This document shows positions 27,261-39,577 of a stretch of 64,000 bases of DNA, piece by piece (position 1 is the stretch's first letter; every line of letters begins with the position of its first letter). The notes below the pieces were generated by a model. It searched no databases. It was given only the letters and a program-made list of their open reading frames with translations, and had not been told where the DNA came from. The stretch lies in contig OX442434.1 in assembly GCA_949361645.1 (NCBI GenBank), positions 1,115,104-1,179,103 on the forward strand, given 5' to 3'. The stretch is from Spongilla lacustris (lineage: Eukaryota > Porifera > Demospongiae > Spongillida > Spongillidae). The translations under genes and the position numbers were made by a program.

Positions 27261-28114
27261 TCTTGCTATGACGCACACTTTTAATAGTCAATGCCAATGT
27301 TTTATCATAATTTTATAAAAGTAATTTTAGAAATATACAAGGAAATAAATTTGTGAGCAAGTTAAGTTTTTGAAGCAACGGTTTGAAAATAAACTCGACA
27401 TTCATAACACTTAGTCGAACATCATAGAAACTGAAAAACACGAGGTTTCCGCTGGTCGCAGATCCAGAAATATAAATGATGGGTGGTGCTTTTGCTCTGC
27501 TACAAGTGATATATATTAGTGCATATTGTTGCATACAGTAATTGATTAAAATTTGAGTATGGGTACATTACACCCGAATAGGTGCCCTAGGGGGATAAGA
27601 TTAAGGTGTGCAATTATGATGAACTTTCTTCACATACAATATTAATGCATGATCTGGTGAAATTGAGGTGTGATTGTGAACACACAAGGGCCTCAAAGGG
27701 TGAGGTTTTCTATGTCCAGGGGATTTTTATTAACATGTCACAGCCATGGCTGGGTGTTAAGGAAGGGTAAGCAAAGCAAAGGCATGTCCTGGGTGTGAGG
27801 TAAATTGTATGTCTTACAGCCCTCCCTGTCTAGGAGGATCACACAAAAGATACATGTTGTAAGCCTTAACTGTCCTAAAATAAATCAATTACGGTGTAAT
27901 CAGTAGGGATGGCCCAATTATCCATAATAATATGATTCTATATTCTGCACACCAGAGCTACATTGTGGCAAATAATCTGGTATAATTAATCTGTATATAA
28001 TAATGAAGTATGTGCACAGTAAAAAAGGCATCCACTCTGCTCCCCTGTACCAGTGTGCCCTCCTCCCCAGTCCAAGCTACATCTCTCCACTCAATAAGAG
28101 GCCTCCTCTCTGCT
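27261..28114. other. Intergenic region upstream of IBA57 and downstream of DDX51
   Basis: Both neighbours are on the minus strand. AT-rich sequence with no supportable exon and no repeat array. The IBA57 promoter should lie near 27261-27500. Confidence 0.5.
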
Positions 28115-30677
28115 TTACTCTTCACCAGCAACCGACTCCTTAAGAGCTGCCAGAGCCTTGACATACTCATCCTTATGCACCTCAAGATCACGAGGGGCTA
28201 CCTTAAGCTTCTTCACCTTCTCCCTCTTTGCAGTGACCATCATAGACTGAAATGGGAACACCTGAGGGAAGATGGCAAACACGCATGTGTAACACTGCAC
28301 CTCCTCCCCTAGCCTCGTCCCCAGGCCCTATATTTATATTAAATTACGGGGGTGGAAAATAGGGCCTGGTGTCCATTGGCAAGATCTTAGCACGCATGCG
28401 CTAGCCATTACCAAGAAACCTGGTGATCGTATACTTCGTTTCTTGGTAATGGCTAGCGCATGTGCACTAGGACCTTGTCAAAAGATACCAGGCCCTATTT
28501 TCCACCCCCGTAATTTAATATAAAAATAGGGCCTGGGGATGAGGCTACTCCTCCCCAGCCCTGGCAGCTACACTTAACCTTACATCAATACCAGTGCCAC
28601 CTCCCCAGTCCCTGCAACTACACTTCTCTATATGTAGTATCCTCTTCCCCAGTCCTCTGCTCAAAATACAATCCATTCTTAGCCTCACCTCCTCTCCACT
28701 CAATATACTATATACAGTGCCCTCCTCCCCAGCCCTGCCAGTTCGGCCAGCCCTGTGCAGGTAGGTATTGAAGTGCGCAGGAATGTTGTAATTAATGACA
28801 CAGGTTACTCCAGCAAAGTCCATTCCTCTGGCAAGAGTGTCAGAACATATCAATAGCTGTGAAGGGACAAACTTTAACCTCTCCAGACAAACCAATCCCC
28901 CTCCTCCCTGCTTCCCCCACTTCCCCCAGCACCATATCACTGACCTGTATATGTCCACCCCTGAACTGCTCCAAGGTACTCTTACGCTTGCCTTTGCTCA
29001 GGGCCCCAGACACCTCAGCTGAGGTCACCTTTCCCATCTGTTCCATAAGCAAGTGAAGCCTGTGAGTGGTTTCCAGCGAATTGGTGAAACAAAGGACACG
29101 CCCCTTTCCACAGCCAAGGACTAGGTGTAAGAGGACCAGAGGCCTGTCACCTGGGTCACAAGGCACGATGAACTCCCGCAGCTGAGCAGGTAGTGCCCTC
29201 CCTCCATCTTCATCTGCCCCCTCGGAGGTGCTATACAGCACTGGCCGGTGCAGTGTGAGTGCCGCCAGGTGTTCGGGGGAGTAGGAGAGGGTGGCTGAAA
29301 AGAGAAGCTTCTGAAGGGGGAGGGACGGGCACATCATGTGAGCAACATCCGAGGTGACAGCTGGATTCCTTTTGACCAAAGTCTGGGAACTGTTGAGTGC
29401 GTCGAGAGTTACACCAGACAATGTTAGAAGTGAGGTGGGTTTGGTTGTACTGAGGCTCCTCCCACCACAGTAGACGGCATCCAGAAGGGTGCTCAACCAA
29501 CCCTGGTGGGCGCGGTCAAGGAGGCGGTCTGCTTCGTCCACAATGAGAAACCTCAGGTGGGAGAGCAGGGGGACGGTGGAGGTGTGGAGGTGCTCTACAA
29601 GCCTTCCAGGTGTGGTCACAACGATGTCGGCATCAGCCATTGCCTCACTCTCCCTATCACATGACAGCTCACCACACACCAGCACAGCTTTTATCCTAGT
29701 ACCATGCAAAACCTGTTTGAAAACCAGATGTACCTGAACTGCAACATCCACTATAGGCAAAACCACTATTGCCCTCAACTGACATGTGTGTGTGTGGGAG
29801 GGGGGGGGAGAAACAGGAAGGAGTTAAGTTGAACTCCAGAAGTTAGTAGCCTAATTATCTTTTACCTTGCGTACATTGTAGTCAAGCAAAGCACACGATA
29901 CAGGCACCACATAACACAGTGTCTTCCCACAACCAGTTGGAGCACAGACAAGCAGGTCGTTAGGCGCAACACCTGTCACCCGGGCAACAGTGGTGGCTTT
30001 TATAAGGTGAGGGACAACATGGGACTGAACAGGAAATAGGCAAGACACGCCCATGCTCCCTAGGTTTTTCAGTATCACATCTGGCAATGAGAATTCTGCA
30101 ATGGACTTAGAGTGAGCTCTGATGTCTGCCTCCACTAGGTGGGGGTGTGCAATCCAGTCTGGCATGTGCCTATGCACAACTGTAGGCTCTGCTTTTATCC
30201 TGCCCCCCAAGATATCAAAACTACTTTCTTCCACCATCGGCTGATGCATGTCTGGGACCTCTGCAAGTCCCTTCATCTCTTCATCGTTACTGACCCTCTC
30301 CGGCATAGAACTCTCAACAGACATGGCTGTAAGAACCGCAGGTACTTCAGAGCTGTTCGCTTCTCCATTGAATGCCGTTGCTGTCAGAAAGTTACAGTTA
30401 TGCTTTATTTTACGAATACCATCTGTTCTATTCATATTATTATGAAGCTACGGCACAATATATGCTTTACCTTTATGCCTCCTCACTTTGTCCACTTTTT
30501 CTTCACTTTTCTGACCCGAGCTCCGACTCTCCTGAGCCCGCCTGAAGGCTAGCTCGTGCAGCCGCTGGAGAGTGACGCCAGAACCACCCTTAGCTTCTTC
30601 CCAATACCTGCAATAATACACTCTTTTCGTTAAGAAACACAGGTGGCGTTTGATACACACCTGGAGTCTGCAAACAT
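28115..30677 (-). CDS. DDX51: DEAD-box RNA helicase DDX51 (Dbp6 homologue)
   Basis: Nucleolar ATP-dependent helicase of 60S subunit biogenesis. Six exons in phase: 30677-30661, 30607-30471, 30380-29866, 29778-28945, 28856-28689, 28261-28115; 605 residues (human 666). A short charged N-terminus precedes MPDWIAHP, the DDX51/Dbp6 lead-in. Helicase motifs: FPVQ (about 167-170), motif I APTGCGKT (198-205), TTPGRL, motif II DEAD (304-307), motif III SAT, and motif VI HRAGRTGR (535-542) preceded by SDTLARGMDF. The C-terminal exon ends with a lysine-rich helix. Human DDX51 motif I is close to APTGSGKT, so the Cys replaces Ser. A fold-back element sits in intron 5. Confidence 0.9.
28310..28547. mobile_element. 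Fold-back MITE-like element in DDX51 intron 5
   Basis: 238 bp with inverted arms of about 110 bp that pair almost fully and leave a loop of about 18 nt near 28420-28440. Ends read TAGCCTC...GAGGCTA. A TA at each edge fits a TA target duplication of Tc1/mariner-type MITEs, but TA is also part of the palindrome. No coding capacity. Confidence 0.85.
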
Positions 30678-31037
30678 CGCACGTGGACGTGGACGGAGTG
30701 GGTGAAAGTAATACAAATAGTTAATTAACTACATCGTTAAGCGCCGTCACCTCAGGCCTCTGTTGAGTACGTTTCCCTCGCAACGGTTGGTTAGAGACGC
30801 GAAGTTTATCTTCTGAGAGCACTTGGGGCAAGGTATATATATTTTCATACGACGGAACACCTAAAGAGCTACGCAGGTATCAGTCACTGGGGTATTTGGG
30901 CTGGTTACGCGGGCTGTTTGGCGCTTCGCATATGCTGGAAAACGTGTGAAACTGTATACATGAACAGTGTGGAAGTGATGGAGTGTGTGGGAAATTCGAA
31001 CTAAAATTCATGAAACGGCTTATTTTTAGAAGCAGCA
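30678..31037. promoter_or_regulatory. Divergent upstream region, DDX51/KASH-like gene
   Basis: 360 bp between opposite start codons. No repeat or exon is seen, and promoter activity is inferred from position. Confidence 0.45.
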
Positions 31038-34000
31038 ATGACCGAGGACAGCCATATTACATATGTGAGTACTTTATTATTTTTAAAACTGTCCACATCG
31101 TGTGCTTTAATTATCGGCCCTCCTTGTATAGGAGCAGTCAGAAGGGAGTACGGACAGTGAGGAAATTGAAGAAGAGGTCTACACACTTCTCTTCCAAAAT
31201 TGTGATGAAGACCATTCTGGTGTTGTCAACATCGACCACTTGGTTGACTACATTGGGCAACAGACCAAGGAGGACCAGGTATGGTGTGGGGGAAAAAAAT
31301 CAATTCACTTGGGGATATATTGTATGTTTGGCATCGCAACATATAGGAGCATGAAGTGAGGTACAACCTAGACCTCCTCAGGGAGATGCTCCACTGCAGC
31401 ACTAAGGACAAGACTGTGGATGAGGACACTTACACTCATGTAATTCGTAAATGGGTGCAGCAGGTGAGAAGTAGGAGCTCATCTGCTCTCTCTCTCAGTG
31501 AGGTGCCTCCACAAGAGGTCAGTTTGGCTGATATAAATCTGTTGAGGTCACTACTTTGCCCTTTCTATACACATTGACACCTTTTCCTAGGATGACTTTA
31601 CAGTGGAACACAGTTCATCTTATTGTGAGCTCTTCTCCTCTGGATGACCTCTCATATATCCCTTGCATCACTCCTCTCAGCAGGGCCTGCTGATGTGAGC
31701 AAGGAAAGCCTTGAGGCCAGTGGTGGGGCTTCTTCTCACAGTGGTGAAATGTATGCTCCTAGACATCACCTCTACACTTTGACCATCCTCTACACCTTTC
31801 CTCCCCTTCCCTACCACCCCTGTGCCCCTCCCCACTCCTCCTCCCCTTCCCTACCACCCCTGTGCCCCTTCCCCCTCCTCCTCCTCCTCCTAGTGATCAC
31901 AGGGAGCTCATTTTAAGCCTTCAGTTGGACAATAAGCGTCTCCAGGACACAAACCACAACCTTCACCATCAGGTTGATCACTGCTTGCTTCTCTCTGTCC
32001 ATCCCTGAGCTTTCTTCCTCATTCTTATCACTTTGCCTTTTAAAAGTTCCTTGTGCTAACTCATACTCTTATATTGTCACAGATAGACCAGTCAGAGGAG
32101 GGTTTGGGTAAGCTTGTTGCAGAGAATAATGAACTGAAGCAAAGGGTGAAGAAGTAGGTCACCAGGGGAGGGGGTGACTGGACATAGGGAGGGGTGATGG
32201 GGTGGCTGGGCATAGGGAGGGGTGACTGGGCATAGGGAGGGGTGACTGGGCATAGGGAGGGGTTACTGGACATAGGGAGGGGGAGGGGTCACTGGACATA
32301 GGGAGGGGTTACTGGACATAGGGAGGGGGAGGGGTGACTGGGCATAGGGAGGGGTTACTGGACATAGGGAGGGGGAGGGGTCACTGGACATAGGGAGGGG
32401 TGACTGGACATAGGGAGGGGATGGATTACTGGATATAGGGAGGGGAAGGGGTGACTGGACATAGGGAAGGGGATTGGATGACTGGACAACAGGGAGGGGG
32501 AGGTGACTGAATATAAGGAATATAGGGGGTGGCTATGGACATGCGGTGACTGGTGACTTGGGTACTACAGATACATGGGGTGACTAGGCCCGACATAGGG
32601 TAATTACGAACATAGGGAACATATCCCTGGGTGACTAGGAGCACAGTAGGGAACATAGGAGTACTGCTTAATGTAAGATAATTAATTATTCACATGCATA
32701 TGTAGACATTATTCATTTCCTGCAAGTTGTTATATTTGATACTACATGTACCCCCTGGAAACATATAATGCCTACACCATAGCATGTGCGTGAATAATTT
32801 AATCATGTTACCTTCTTGTGAGCAGTACTGTAGGGGGGAACTAGGGACATAGGGTGTGGTGTGACTAGGGACATAGGGTGTGGTGTGACTAGGGACATAG
32901 GGTGTGGTGTGACTAGGGACATAGGGTGTGGTGTGACTAGGGACATAGGGTGTGGTGTGACTAGGGACATAGGGTGTGGTGTGACTAGGGACATAGGGTG
33001 TGGTGTGACTAGGGACATAGGGTGTGGGGTGACTAGGGACATAGGGTGTGGTGTGACTAGGGACATAGGGTGTGGGGTGACTAGGGACATAGGGTGTGGT
33101 GTGACTAGGGACATAGGGTGTGGGGTGACTAGGGACATAGGGTGTGGGGTGACTAGGGACATAGGGTGTGGTGTGACTAGGGACATAGGGTGTGGTGTGA
33201 CTAGGGACATAGGGTGTGGGGTGACTAGGGACATAGGGTGTGGTGTGACTAGGGACATAGGGTGTGGGGGAACTAGGGACATAGGGTGTGGTGTGACTAG
33301 GGACATAGGGTGTGGTGTGACTAGGGACATAGGGTGTGGTGTGACTAGGGACATAGGGTGTGGTGTGACTAGGGACATAGGGTGTGGTGTGACTAGGGAC
33401 ATAGGGTGTGGGGTGACTAGGGACATAGGGTGTGGTGTGACTAGGGACATAGGGTGTGGTGTGACTAGGGACATAGGGTGTGGTGTGACTAGGGACATAG
33501 GGTGTGGTGTGACTAGGGACATAGGGTGTGGTGTGACTAGGGACATAGGGTGTGGGGTGACTAGGGACATAGGGTGTGGTGTGACTAGGGACATAGGGTG
33601 TGGTGTGACTAGGGACATAGGGTGTGGTGTGACTAGGGACATAGGGTGTGGTGTGACTAGGGACATAGGGTGTGGTGTGACTAGGGACATAGGGTGTGGG
33701 GTGACTAGGGACATAGGGTGTGGTGTGACTAGGGACATAGGGTGTGGTGTGACTAGGGACATAGGGTGTGGTGTGACTAGGGACATAGGGTGTGGGGTGA
33801 CTAGGGACATAGGGTGTGGTGTGACTAGGGACATAGGGTGTGGGGTGACTAGGGACATAGGGTGTGGTGTGACTAGGGACATAGGGTGTGGGGTGACTAG
33901 GGACATAGGGTGTGGGGTGACTAGGGACATAGGGTGTGGTGTGACTAGGGACATAGGGTGTGGGGTGACTAGGGACATAGGGTGTGGTGTGACTAGGGAC

Positions 34001-37000
34001 ATAGGGTGTGGGGTGACTAGGGACATAGGGTGTGGGGTGACTAGGGACATAGGGTGTGGTGTGACTAGGGACATAGGGTGTGGGGTGACTAGGGACATAG
34101 GGTGTGGGGTGACTAGGGACATAGGGTGTGGGGTGACTAGGGACATAGGGTGTGGTGTGACTAGGGACATAGGGTGTGGGGTGACTAGGGACATAGGGTG
34201 TGGTGTGACTAGGGACATAGGGTGTGGGGTGACTAGGGACATAGGGTGTGGTGTGACTAGGGACATAGGGTGTGGTGTGACTAGGGACATAGGGTGTGGT
34301 GTGACTAGGGACATAGGGTGTGGTGTGACTAGGGACATAGGGTGTGGGGTGACTAGGGACATAGGGTGTGGTGTGACTAGGGACATAGGGTGTGGGGTGA
34401 CTAGGGACATAGGGTGTGGTGTGACTAGGGACATAGGGTGTGGTGTGACTAGGGACATAGGGTGTGGTGTGACTAGGGACATAGGGTGTGGTGTGACTAG
34501 GGACATAGGGTGTGGTGTGACTAGGGACATAGGGTGTGGGGTGACTAGGGACATAGGGTGTGGGGTGACTAGGGACATAGGGTGTGGTGTGACTAGGGAC
34601 ATAGGGTGTGGTGTGACTAGGGACATAGGGTGTGGGGAGACTAGGGCATGTGTGGAGGGATTGTAACTAGGAGTTTGCTTGATGTGATTTGTACCTGGTT
34701 TAGCTTACAGCAGAGCCTTAGTCGACTTCAAGCACTTGAGAATGAAAATCATCAACTTAATAGTGCAGGTGTGTGTGTGTGTGTGTGATCATCCTATGAG
34801 ATGTGGTCACTTTGTATATGTTTTTCTACACTCACAGTTATTAATGAACAGGAAAAGTGTCTGAAGCTGAGCCACAGTGTGGACCGCCAAGTAAATGTTC
34901 CTCCTCTACTACTTCCCTTCTTCTGTCCACCTATTAAGACCTCCACCCTCACCTCCATCTCACTGTCACCCTTTTACCATTAAAATCCTTTTATTGTATT
35001 TAGGACCAAGAGCTACATCAGCTGACAGAAGAGATGGCCAGAATGCAGTCACAATTGACAATAGTGCACACAGAAACAGCCTCTGCTGAAGAGGAAAAGC
35101 AGGCCTTAAAGCGACTATTACATCAGAAGGAGGTATGCCACTCGACATTGAAGGACTGACTGCATCACTTTGCATTCATTTGTGTATGTGCTATACATGT
35201 ATATATGTATGTGTGTGTGTTTGTGCAAACATATACATATGTATGTGTGGGTGTATGTGTGTGGGTGTATGTGTATGTGTGTGTGCATGTAGGAATTGAT
35301 AGAGAAGTATGCCAGTAAGCAAAAGGAGCTGGAGTGCCAACATGCAGAGTATCTGGCAGAGATAGATGCACTTGACAAGAAGGTTTGTGATCTTACAGGA
35401 ATTAATGAGAGTCTGCGGTCAGATAATGCTGAACTGCAAGGAAAACTTGTTGAGCCTGAAAGACACAGAGGTTTCTCTGCAAGGTACCCGTGGTGACATG
35501 TAGGGTTGAACTTACTCTCAGGATATTTCAGTACACCATTTCGTCCATCGTTGACATTCCATGATGAATTGCTGGAGTGCAGTTTGAATGCGACTAACAT
35601 ATCAATGTGCCCAATGCAGACCTCACAGCCATCATCCAGTGACAGCATGGAGACAGCTGATCAGTCACTGGATGAATTTAGCAAAGTTCTGGCTGAGACG
35701 GTTAGTGCATAGAGGGATATGGGGTTACAGGCTATTTTTACAGGTGTCAGTGATTAGAGCTTGTTAGTGCATACTTTTTTACAGGTGTCAGTGATTAGAG
35801 CTCGATGTTGATTATGCCCACACTTTGATCTATTTGTAGCGCACACAGATCAGGGAGAAGACTGAACTTCTGGACAAGGGCTTGACAGAGTTGATGTCAA
35901 CTGATGCCCCTCCTTCAGGAACCAGTTCCAGGCTTGAGGGGAAAAATGAGAGTTTATTATACGAGCAATTTGAGAGCAAGGTCTCCGAGCTTGGCAAGAG
36001 CAAGCGTCAGTCAGACAGAAAGGTTAAAAAGCTCTCCTCGGATGTGAGGAAACTTCGATCAGAGAACCAAAAATTGAGAGACCAGCTGAGACAGGTACTC
36101 CTGTGTGGAAGGCATTGTGCAAGTTTGTATGTTTTGTCATTGTAGAGGTCAAGGGATAATTTGCAGGATGTGAATGTTGAGGTAAGTTTGTTATCACTGG
36201 TATCTCAGGTTCATTTGCCCTTTTTGGGTTTAAAGGATAACAAGCAGCCAGGTGAGGTAACAGTCTATTAATGAAGGTGGTTTAATTGAAGTTGATTTGA
36301 CGTGCAGCTGTTGAAGGTCTGTCTACCATTTCATCACCAGTGGAAAGGTTAGGAGGTGTGTAGCTACACATCCATTCAATTGCACCCTTAACAGGATGCT
36401 GGGAGAGCCCCACATATCATTACAGGACAAGAGCACAGTATGTTTTTACACGCACATCCTTAAGTGACTAACATGCTTGCTGCAAACTAGACAGCTACAT
36501 GTAACGCGTGTGTGGATAATCCCAGGTGAGGCCAGCATTTTGTATTTATAGTACTTATTGATGACCACTATCATTAGGGAGTCTGATGGTAAGTCAATAG
36601 TTTTGTGGACAAGATGTTCCTGTCATTGTACCCTCAAAGTGAGGTCATCAGCACAAGAGCTAGAGAAAGTACAGTTGATTGAAGGGGAAGAGCAGACTTT
36701 GGAACAACTGGATGGTGTCCACTCAAGGCAGACATTCTGCAGGAGGTGGTATGTCATGTATTAACCTGTGTGTGTGTCCTTCCCATCTGAGTGGCTCTCT
36801 GTCGTTAGGTTGTGGCTGTTGATGTTCGTCCTGTATCACGTGTTGAAATGGGTACTCATGCTCATGGCAGCTGTCTTATTAGCTGGCCTGCTGGTGTTGG
36901 TGGCTGCCCAGCTACACAGCAACTATACTTCATGCTCATTTTCACCTTTTCGAGTCTTGTTTTCAATGTTTGGATCTAATGTCCAGCTCAACCACCATGG

Positions 37001-37016
37001 ACCTATTCTCATGTGA
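31038..37016 (+). CDS. EF-hand/coiled-coil protein with C-terminal membrane anchor (KASH5/LRMP-like)
   Basis: Twenty exons in phase: 31038-31064, 31132-31278, 31347-31463, 31591-31624, 31681-31750, 31894-31972, 32083-32153, 34704-34768, 34838-34890, 35004-35132, 35293-35483, 35532-35700, 35840-36094, 36146-36181, 36236-36251, 36308-36347, 36395-36437, 36552-36588, 36640-36748, 36809-37016; 631 residues. Near the N-terminus NCDEDHSGVVNIDHL looks like one EF-hand loop, with His instead of Glu at the last ligand. Residues of about 130-500 are heptad-rich coiled coil. The last exon encodes a long hydrophobic segment (WLLMFVLYHVLKWVLMLMAA) and a 33-residue tail ending NHHGPILM. Domain order matches KASH5 and LRMP/JAW1, nuclear-envelope or ER tail-anchored proteins, but the final PPPX of classic KASH peptides is absent. 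Exon 5 has a tandem CAGCAG acceptor. Exon 15 (16 nt) and exon 18 are the least certain. Confidence 0.65.
32155..32560. repeat. GGGAGGGGTGACTGGACATA minisatellite in KASH-like intron 7
   Basis: About 15 degenerate 20-26-bp units that begin just past the exon 7 donor. They share the ACATAGGG core with the larger array that follows, suggesting common origin. Confidence 0.9.
32835..34650. repeat. 24-bp satellite array, about 75 units
   Basis: Units contain ACTAGGGACATAGGGTGTGG and end in TGT or GGT, with almost no other variation over 1.8 kb. As 24 is divisible by three and no unit holds a stop in several frames, it creates open frames of about 600 codons on both strands. These are not genes. 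It lies in intron 7 of the KASH-like gene. Confidence 0.97.
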
Positions 37017-37175
37017 ATTCATGTTCAACTGTCACATCACCATATAATTATGTGTTTACAGAGCATTTGTTGTACAGATATGACCACAACACAACGTGCT
37101 ATCCACAATTCACACAGTTCACCATTTAAATATACATACATATACATGATATGACGTCCAGATGAGTGATGAGTT

Positions 37176-37840
37176 TCAGACAGCTGTCCCCGAAATCGGA
37201 ACCTTTGACGATACCATAGACGCGTCTGTGCGGGACAGCAGATCCTGTAAAGGGTATAACCATGGTAACGGAATAGCTATAACATCACTTCCATTCTTAC
37301 CAGGCCTCCGTTCACTTCCAGCCAAGCATCCAGTCCAAGGTCCTGCATCACGGGTCCAGCAAACTGCTGTAAGTGAGCCGCGCGCTGCCTTAGGGATTGC
37401 TCTGGAAGGTTTGGTTGCTGCCGGAGTTCCTGTACGACCCTCACCATGCTGTAGTAGACCGTGTACACCTGCTGCCAGCCGCTGCTCATGCTGCCTGAGC
37501 ACTTGGCCAGTACGGTGCGACATGTTTTGGTGAACTGCTCCAGTCCCATCTCCATTACGGACTGCTTGGATAGTATCGCAGTCAGCTCCGCGTCCACTTT
37601 CTTCTGAATATCGTCACCTATTTGTCGAAGCTTCCGCGCTACTGCCAGTGAGGTGGGATCGGGCGTGGTAGCGGGCAAATCGAGCGATTCTGACTTTGCA
37701 GTAGGCTGCGTGCCCGGACTCTTCACACCCAATTTCTCGAAGTCCGACCAGTATAGATTAAGAAACCCCTCCGCCACGTTTTTAGATTTAACTAGGAACT
37801 TCTCCTCGCCTTCATCGAGAGAGCAGACGCCGGATTCCAT
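37176..37840 (-). CDS. BCL-2 family protein A (BAK/BAX-like)
   Basis: Two exons: 37840-37301 and 37244-37176; 202 residues. BH3 at about 69-82 reads LRQIGDDIQKK, close to the BAK pattern LAIIGDDI. BH1 region 117-135 reads SGWQQVYTVYYSM (the family Trp after a small residue). BH2 at 166-180 reads DLGLDAWLEVNGG, matching WIQxxGG. An N-terminal helix at 12-30 could be BH4-like. The usual hydrophobic C-terminal helix is missing: exon 2 adds 22 hydrophilic residues ending KVPISGTAV. Family role is control of mitochondrial apoptosis; whether this protein is pro- or anti-apoptotic cannot be read from sequence. First of three tandem paralogues with the same intron position (after GGCCTG). Confidence 0.85.
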
Positions 37841-39383
37841 GTTTTCTTCCCAACAAATAATAATCGTGACTGATATTTATGACGTCATGGATTGGCGGCT
37901 CGCACAAACATCAGCAAATTCACCTGAAAATTGTAGAAACTGTTAAATCTTTTGAAAGCGGCGATTGCTACGAAAGCTGCGAATTACTGACGTACGAACA
38001 TTTACATGTACTTAATGTCATGTCAGTGAAAAAGTCACAGCAGATTCAATATCAAGATAATATATAATCAACAACTGCTTTTCCTTACGTGGTGACGTGA
38101 TTACGATTAGCAAAACACCGGATCGCACTATTGCCGGTGTACCTTTAGCGACAGAGCCGTCGAATACCGAAACTGCAGACGCTTAGAAATCTCAGACAAC
38201 AGAGATAACGATCACTCGTTCCCACACTCAAACCTTGCAAAAGGTTCCTCCTTTCGGATCAGAAGAGGCTTGTTGCTTTGCATCTTCGTCACGATTGAAG
38301 CATAATGTTGGCGATTATGTGGAAGCAATAGACCCAGTAAGTTTTGAAACTTACTGCTGAGTTGGTTCTGTATTATTATTTACAGTGAAGCGCTCTTCAG
38401 AAGAGTAAACAGGCGCACCCCCGACCCATTTATGTTGTCACGGTCCCAGACACACTCAAGTTCGATAAAAATGAGTGTAACAAGATATAAAAGCTTAATT
38501 AAAATAAAATTAGCGATGTACACATGTAGGATTTGTAGATAGCAATTGAGTAAACAAGGAATTACATTCATTGATTTATACATACCTAATAATGTAGGTC
38601 TGAATGTCCGTATTTTTACTCAATTCGTGTCTACAAAATCCTACACCTAGTATTTTATTATTTTCATATGAGGTGCAAGTACCTGCTGTTCCACAAAGAC
38701 TACAAGGTATATTAACAAACGTTACCATTCTCTGAGTGTGCTGTCTTGCAGTCTTTCCAGTGTGTACATACGTTGTAAGTGGTGGTTTGCGATCAGCCTA
38801 CACACAGTATTTTTAATTTATGAAGACCAGCCAAATATTGTGGTCATGTGCAGAACTGCACATAATCAAGTTACGTGCACTTAATAGAGTTATGAAGTTC
38901 GTATAACCACAGTCTTCTTGCATGCAGTGCTAGCTTGAACAGTTTGCGAGCAATGCATTTTTGAAGCTTAATCTGATTTGCAGTTACTCAAGTGTTTGAC
39001 AGAACTTTAAAAACTAGAACTGTGCAATAGGCCTTATTTATTCCTAAGCTGTTTGAATAAATTGACATTAAATTTGATGACGAATAGGATGAATTCCATG
39101 ACCTAATCTGGATATGTGGCAGTTTTGTAGGATACTTGAAGATGGCACACAGCTGTACAATTGATTGTTAATTTATTCGCACTGCCATAGGAATAAGGTC
39201 AATAACTTTCATTCAAATACATGCATGTATCCTTACTGCTTGGGCCAGCAGCTGTTCCATAGAACTATTGAACAAACCCTCGTGTATTTGAAGGTAATTA
39301 GCCTCTCCATCACATCATACAACTAATAGCACATACTGTACACAAGGTAAAAAGGACAACTGTCGTTTCAGCCACTCACATTT
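37841..39383. other. Spacer between BCL-2 genes A and B
   Basis: AT-rich. It holds one exon-like open segment on the plus strand at 38187-38336 and an imperfect inverted repeat at about 38524-38654 (arms about 33 bp, TGTAGGATTT...AAATCCTACA). No complete gene recognised. Confidence 0.5.
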
Positions 39384-39523
39384 CTATACGATTGCAACTT
39401 TGGTGTCTGTAGATTTTGGTTCTTGCTTCTACAAAACACAAAGGAAGAAAATGGAATATACTGGTTTGTAGGTATTGCCCTCACCCACCCACGCGCGCAC
39501 ACAACACACACACACACAGACAT

Positions 39524-39577
<54 letters not shown>

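Noticed and set aside
32803..34666. Open frames of about 600 codons on both strands (MSLVTPHP and TRDIGCGV repeats)
   Set aside because: They are by-products of a 24-bp array whose unit is a multiple of three and lacks stops. They lie in an intron of a well-supported gene.
35383..35400. Possible 18-nt intron (GTTTGTGATCTTACAG) in exon 11 of the KASH-like gene
   Set aside because: Too short to splice and the sequence is open in frame, so it is kept as coding.
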